NCBI GenBank assembly: GCA_029880265.1
Contig: JAOUOT010000003.1
Span: 1-64,000 of the forward strand
DNA: 64,000 nucleotides
Direction: 5' to 3'
Origin: Spirochaetia bacterium
GTDB lineage: Bacteria; Spirochaetota; Leptospiria; Turneriellales; JAOUOS01
Below the pieces are notes generated by a model, which made no database searches, was not told the DNA's origin, and worked only from the letters and a program-made list of their open reading frames with translations. Both the position numbers and the translations under genes were made by a program. This document shows, piece after piece, positions 60,025 through 64,000 of this stretch. How positions within the stretch are numbered: position 1 is the stretch's first letter; each line of letters opens with the position of its first letter.

Positions 60025-62496
60025 ATGAATAATTTTCAACATGGCCTAAGAAATGTTTTTAAAAACGAGAACCTGATCAAAACATTTTTATTTGCCTCAT
60101 TATTGTTTCTTCTCATTAACAAGGTAGGCGACACCGACGCATGGGTACACTTAAACATAGGAAAATTAATCTACGATACCGGCGGTTTTCCCGAAAAAGA
60201 AATGTTTGTTTATCCTAATTTTGATAAAAACTTTCTTGATATTTACCCTTTCTGGCTGTTTAGCTTTATTGTATATTTTTTATATCTGACAGGCGGAGTT
60301 TTTTTACTGGTCTTATTTAAGGCGCTAACGGCTTTTTTCGCCTATTATTTTCTATTGAAAGACGTTAAAATAAAAAATGACAATATTATAATTTCTGTTT
60401 TATGCATTTTTATAGCGGTTTATCTTACCCAAAATCGACTTGTTCTCAGACCTGATTTGATAGTCATGTTTTTTATCGCTTTTACAATATATTCTATGAA
60501 TGATTATATTGAAAATAAAAATAAAGCCATTTACTTTTTGCCGCTAATCTCTTTATTATGGGCAAACAGTCATTCAAGCGTAGTTCTTTTCTTTTTTATT
60601 GTATCTGTTTATATTTTTTCGGCTCTTACAAACAAATATATATTTAATAATGAAAATAAATATTTTATAAATATCGATAAAAAAAACTTAAACTTTCTCT
60701 TACTGATAAGCGCCATAAGCTTTTTAACGACGCTTATAAATCCTACTCATGTTAAAATATATTTCTACGGCTTTAATGTTCTTTCAAGCGACTGGAACAA
60801 AGATACGATTATTGAACTTAAACCTGTTTCTGGAATTTCGGCTTATATTGTCGCATTTTTCGGATTTTTCTTTTTAACGACTTTTACGCTTAATAAAAAT
60901 AATTTTTTACTGCACCGCCTTCTTTTGATTTTGCCTTTCATGATAATGCCGTTTGTTTCTCAGCGATTTATATTTTTACTCGGGGCAATAGGCGCGCCGA
61001 TTGCCGCTAAGAATATAGCTGAATTTCTTGCGAATAAAAATCTTTTTACAAAATACAATATTAAAACAATTTATAAAAATTCTATTTTAATTGGTTTTAT
61101 TTTGCTATTTACTGTTTTAATCAAACTTCAATCGCTGCCGCTTTTAACGTCTGCATTAAAATGGGGTTTCGACTTCGACTATGCCCTGATGCCCAAAGAC
61201 GCCGTTAATTATTTAGAAAAAAACAGCATAAACGGCAGAATCTTAAATTTCTTTCATACCGGCCAATACATAATCTGGCAAAGATACCCGAAAAACACGG
61301 TACTTTCAGACGCCAGATCGGGTTTAGACCCTCAATTATCAGAGAAAATAATTAAACTAAGCTCTCCTCAAATAGCAAAAGAGCTGTCAGAAAAATACGA
61401 CTCTGAAATTCTTTTTTTGACGCAAAAAAACTACTATTCTTATTCTGCCAATACGGCTTTTGGCAAAGAAGAAGTAGGCTCTTTTTTCTCAGATAAAGCA
61501 TGGGCGCTGGTTTACTGGGACGATAAGTCTTTAATTTACTTAAAAAAAGGCGGCAAGCTAGAAAACATCATAGAAAAAGACGAATACAAAGCCATAAACC
61601 CCGATATGACATTAAATACTTTTGAGAAAACCTTTTCGTCGGCGTCACAAGAAGAAAAAGGAGCGATATTTACCGATTTAAACCGAAACTTAAATGAAAC
61701 AAAGTCTTCTCTTTCAAACCTCTTTCTTGCGGCCGCTTCTTTTCAAAACGGCGATTTTATAAAATCTCTGGAATATTCAGATAAAATAAAAGAAAAAATA
61801 GAAACTCCTCTTCTAACGCTTAAAAAATTTCTTTTGCGGGCAAAAACTTATGATAAATTAAATAATTTTGAAAAAAGCTCTTATTTTTTTGAAAAATCGC
61901 TTAAAATTCAAGATTCTTTGTCTATAAAATTAGAATTTGCAAATATGCTTTTTCGTTCAGGCGACTGCTCTGAATCTGTTGAACTTTACGAAGAAGTTAT
62001 CGAAAAATCGCCTACTTCGGGTTCTTTATACGAAATTTTTATTGAACATTTAAATAAGTGCGGTAAAACTGAGATGGCCGCGAAATATCAGACAAAAATG
62101 AACTCTATTTTGCGCAAAAATCCGAACCAGTTAAATATCTCTTTGGCAAAAAAATATTTTTTGCAGGGGGTAAGCGAATATTTAAAAAAGAACTATGCCG
62201 CTTCATTGAAAGCGTACGAAAATTCGCTGGCCTTTAACCCTAATAACGCCTCTGTTTTTGCCAATATGGGTTATGTTTACTATGATATGAACGATAAAAT
62301 ATCGGCCTTTAATTATTACCAGAAAGCGCTTCAAATAAACGCGCAAATACCCGAGGCAAATTACGGCATTGCCGTTGTGCTTTTTGAACAGGGCAGGTAC
62401 AATCAGGCAAAAGTTTTTTTTGAAAATTATTTAAACTTAAATTCAACCGGCCATTATGCCCGAAAATCGCGGGAATATTTAAAACTTATCAGGTAA
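60025..62496 (+). CDS. multi-spanning membrane protein with C-terminal TPRs, GT-C-like
   Basis: A second, longer relative of the preceding protein: N-terminal helices with KVGDTDAWVHLNIGKLIYDTGGFPEKEMFVYP, about ten membrane segments to residue ~370, a soluble segment with GRILNFFHTGQYIIWQRYPKNTVLSDARSG (conserved in DUF2723-like/GT-C proteins), and TPR repeats from about 560 to the end. Its gene follows at once. The ATG at 60025 has GAGGG five bases upstream, whereas the ATG at 60013 (bases 60013-60015) immediately follows the previous stop and carries no ribosome binding site of its own. Confidence 0.78.
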   Translation: MNNFQHGLRNVFKNENLIKTFLFASLLFLLINKVGDTDAWVHLNIGKLIYDTGGFPEKEMFVYPNFDKNFLDIYPFWLFSFIVYFLYLTGGVFLLVLFKALTAFFAYYFLLKDVKIKNDNIIISVLCIFIAVYLTQNRLVLRPDLIVMFFIAFTIYSMNDYIENKNKAIYFLPLISLLWANSHSSVVLFFFIVSVYIFSALTNKYIFNNENKYFINIDKKNLNFLLLISAISFLTTLINPTHVKIYFYGFNVLSSDWNKDTIIELKPVSGISAYIVAFFGFFFLTTFTLNKNNFLLHRLLLILPFMIMPFVSQRFIFLLGAIGAPIAAKNIAEFLANKNLFTKYNIKTIYKNSILIGFILLFTVLIKLQSLPLLTSALKWGFDFDYALMPKDAVNYLEKNSINGRILNFFHTGQYIIWQRYPKNTVLSDARSGLDPQLSEKIIKLSSPQIAKELSEKYDSEILFLTQKNYYSYSANTAFGKEEVGSFFSDKAWALVYWDDKSLIYLKKGGKLENIIEKDEYKAINPDMTLNTFEKTFSSASQEEKGAIFTDLNRNLNETKSSLSNLFLAAASFQNGDFIKSLEYSDKIKEKIETPLLTLKKFLLRAKTYDKLNNFEKSSYFFEKSLKIQDSLSIKLEFANMLFRSGDCSESVELYEEVIEKSPTSGSLYEIFIEHLNKCGKTEMAAKYQTKMNSILRKNPNQLNISLAKKYFLQGVSEYLKKNYAASLKAYENSLAFNPNNASVFANMGYVYYDMNDKISAFNYYQKALQINAQIPEANYGIAVVLFEQGRYNQAKVFFENYLNLNSTGHYARKSREYLKLIR

Positions 62497-62509
62497 TCTC
62501 TTTATATTT

Positions 62510-63811
62510 TCAGATTTCTTTTATAAGATCTTCTATTTTTTCAAGGGCTCTCTCGGCCGTGGGCATTCTTAATATCAACGGCGGCGCAAGCCTCAGTACA
62601 TTCTCGCCGGCTCTGCCTAAAACAAGGCCCTTTTCAAGAGCTTTTGCCACGAGGGGTCTTGCCCCTATGTCTTCTCTAAGTACTATGCCAATGAGCAGCC
62701 CCTTGCCCCTGATTTCTTTTACGGTATCGGGATATCCGCTTTTTATGTTTTCAAGATGCGAGAACAGATAATCGCTCATGCCTTGAACATTTTCAAGAAT
62801 TTTTGCCGATTCAATGGAACGTAAAACCTCATAAGCCACCGCCGTCGCCAGGTGACCGCCCCCGAAGGTGCTGCCGTGAGAGCCCGATTCAAGCAAAGAA
62901 CAGTATTTATCGGCGATTAAAACGGCCCCAATGGGAACCCCGCCCCCGAGACCTTTTGCTATTGTAAGTATATCGGGCGTAACATTCGAGTGCTGGTAAG
63001 CAAAATATTTGCCGGTTCTGCCGATGCCGGTTTGAATTTCGTCAAAAACAAGCAAGGCTTCTTTTTCTTCGCACAATTTTTTTGCTTCTGATAAAAATTC
63101 GTCTGTTAAGGGCAAAACGCCGCCCTCGCCTAAGATTGGCTCTAAAAATAAGCCGCAGACATCGCTGTCAAATTTATTTTGCAAATCTGTTATATTATTG
63201 GGCTCTACAAAATCAATATTTTCAAGCAGCGCCCCGAAACCGTCTCGCACCTTGCTTTGGCCGGTTAACGACATAGAGCCAAATGTTCTGCCGTGAAAAC
63301 CATGTTTCAGGGCCAGTATTTTCTGCTTATTATATTTTTGACCAAAGGCCCGCGCTGTTTTCAAGGCGCATTCGTTGGCTTCTGTGCCCGAATTACAAAA
63401 AAATACTTTTGAATTAAAACTTATTTCAACAAGGGCCCTCGCTAAAAGTGCCTGCTGGGCGTTAAAAAATAAATTTGACGTGTGCCACAGCATATCGGCC
63501 TGCCTGTTTAAGGCGGCTATTAAATCAGAATGAGCGTGACCCAGCGAATTTACGGCAATGCCGCTTAAAAAATCAATGTACTCTTTGCCTTCTGTATCAT
63601 AAAGAAACTCGCCCGCCCCGTATAAAAAACTTACGGGCATTCTTGCGTATGTCTGCAAAAGATATTTTTCGTCTAATCTTTTTATTTCTTCAAAACTCAT
63701 GGGCCTTTCAGGATCATAAGATATCTCGGTATCTTTATTTTTAAGAGAGTCTTCTTCGCCTGCTTTGAACTTATAAAGACCCGCTAAATAATCTTTTTGC
63801 TTTTCTTTCAT
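62510..63811 (-). CDS. argD: acetylornithine aminotransferase-like class III aminotransferase
   Basis: A class III PLP aminotransferase of 433 residues: DSEGKEYIDFLSGIAVNSLGH-like start, FFCNSGTEANECALKTAR, ALKHGFHGRTFGSMSLTG, LVFDEIQTGIGRTGKYFAY, the lysine in LTIAKGLGGGVPIGAV, and SHGSTFGGGHLATAVAYEVL. The pattern fits ArgD (N-acetylornithine/succinyldiaminopimelate aminotransferase), but class III members such as ornithine or GABA aminotransferase look similar. I chose the ATG at 63811; a TTG at 63817 extends by two residues. It has a consensus promoter. Confidence 0.85.
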   Translation of the reverse strand: MKEKQKDYLAGLYKFKAGEEDSLKNKDTEISYDPERPMSFEEIKRLDEKYLLQTYARMPVSFLYGAGEFLYDTEGKEYIDFLSGIAVNSLGHAHSDLIAALNRQADMLWHTSNLFFNAQQALLARALVEISFNSKVFFCNSGTEANECALKTARAFGQKYNKQKILALKHGFHGRTFGSMSLTGQSKVRDGFGALLENIDFVEPNNITDLQNKFDSDVCGLFLEPILGEGGVLPLTDEFLSEAKKLCEEKEALLVFDEIQTGIGRTGKYFAYQHSNVTPDILTIAKGLGGGVPIGAVLIADKYCSLLESGSHGSTFGGGHLATAVAYEVLRSIESAKILENVQGMSDYLFSHLENIKSGYPDTVKEIRGKGLLIGIVLREDIGARPLVAKALEKGLVLGRAGENVLRLAPPLILRMPTAERALEKIEDLIKEI

Positions 63812-63839
63812 TGTCAATATTTATAAAATTCAGAATATC

Positions 63840-63868
63840 ATTATAAACATATATAATGGTATTGTCAA
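63840..63868 (-). promoter_or_regulatory. perfect consensus sigma70 promoter of argD
   Basis: Minus-strand TTGACA (63863-63868), exactly 17 bases, TATAAT (63840-63845). Both hexamers match the consensus fully. The start of transcription would fall about 20 bases before the argD ATG, giving a short leader with no room for an attenuator. Confidence 0.9.
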
Positions 63869-63891
63869 ATACATTTTTTATAAAAAATTTC

Positions 63892-63923
63892 AAAAAAAAG
63901 CCGGCATAAGCCGGCTTTTTTTA
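63892..63923 (-). terminator. rho-independent terminator
   Basis: AAGCCGGC (63898-63905) pairs exactly with GCCGGCTT (63910-63917) around a four-base loop, with A-runs and T-runs on the two sides. It follows the stop of the minus-strand CxxCH gene at 63952 and, because of the symmetric A/T flanks, could stop transcription in both directions. Confidence 0.88.
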
Positions 63924-63951
63924 CAGTAAACATTACGTAAAAACGCAAATA

Positions 63952-64000
63952 TTACTTATTGTGACACGCAAGACACAAACCAGAAGTATTGTTATTCAAT
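63952..64000 (-). CDS. C-terminal end of a c-type cytochrome-like protein (CxxCH), cut by the window edge
   Basis: The last 15 codons on the minus strand end ...SGLCLACHNK followed by TAA. CLACH is a haem c attachment motif (CxxCH), and a GLCxxCHN-type ending is common in multi-haem cytochromes with paired CXXCH motifs. The rest lies beyond 64000. It is terminated by the stem-loop at 63892-63923. Number of haems and electron partner cannot be told from here. Confidence 0.7.
   Translation of the reverse strand, partial: LNNNTSGLCLACHNK

Overview
The window is chromosomal DNA from an AT-rich, diderm (Gram-negative-type), free-living bacterium. Envelope genes (lytic transglycosylase, Sec-exported barrel-like proteins, a lipoprotein), LapA, GatB, HrcA/CIRCE heat-shock control and the C-terminal end of a CxxCH haem protein fit this. 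Three features hint at Spirochaetota, possibly near Leptospirales: the yqeK - LCP - rsfS trio, the tandem CNNM/CorC genes, and an acidic TPR protein that resembles the spirochaetal flagellar-collar protein FlcA. No rRNA or signature gene is present, so the phylum remains an inference.

Layout. 0-5.8 kb: a 5'-truncated TPR protein with a tandem repeat, a GH3 beta-N-acetylhexosaminidase, a YciO-family protein and ThiE. 5.8-14.2 kb: an exported protein, two CNNM/CorC proteins, a gamma-carbonic anhydrase fold protein, a large protein with a degenerate cNMP-binding-like N-terminus, and a GAF-GAF-AAA+-Fis sigma54 activator. 14.3-17.8 kb: LapA, a zinc ribbon, the Mrp Fe-S ATPase and an AGCS amino-acid symporter. 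17.9-31 kb: yqeK-LCP-rsfS, a lytic transglycosylase, an SDR epimerase, a probable gene remnant, NAD(P)HX repair (nnrE-nnrD), a lipoprotein, a lysophospholipase-like hydrolase and gatB. 31-37.7 kb: two tandem paralogues of unknown family, a repeat-bearing non-coding stretch, folD, an M14 amidase-like enzyme, a group IV PLP decarboxylase, a stand-alone lipoyl domain and a Gfo/Idh/MocA dehydrogenase. 37.7-42.7 kb: hrcA-grpE-dnaK-dnaJ behind a CIRCE operator. 42.8-47.5 kb: cbiB, a CysQ/IMPase, two exported barrel-like proteins and a lipid kinase.

The most interesting block is 47.5-58 kb on the minus strand. It runs from a cysteine-free Rrf2 (CymR-like) regulator through DUF2061, cysK, hcyS (a ThiS-like sulfur carrier), metY, hcyF (E1-like), hcyD (JAMM protease), a sulfite reductase-TusA fusion, and APS-reductase-type cysH to cysD and cysN (with a degenerate CysC-like domain). 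This gene set matches the protein-thiocarboxylate route to homocysteine described in Wolinella succinogenes. Sulfate would be activated and reduced to sulfide, loaded on the C-terminus of HcyS by HcyF, transferred to O-acetylhomoserine by MetY, and homocysteine released by HcyD. Here the carrier ends in Gly-Gly-Gly-Ser-Leu-Ile-Gly, so it must be trimmed first. The Gly-Gly codons also form the ribosome binding site of metY.

58-64 kb: two multi-spanning membrane proteins with C-terminal TPRs, argD with a perfect consensus sigma70 promoter, a terminator, and the last codons of a CxxCH protein. Several intergenic gaps (24.2, 32.5, 44.7 and 54.7 kb) carry short repeats, often in inverted pairs, that no gene explains.
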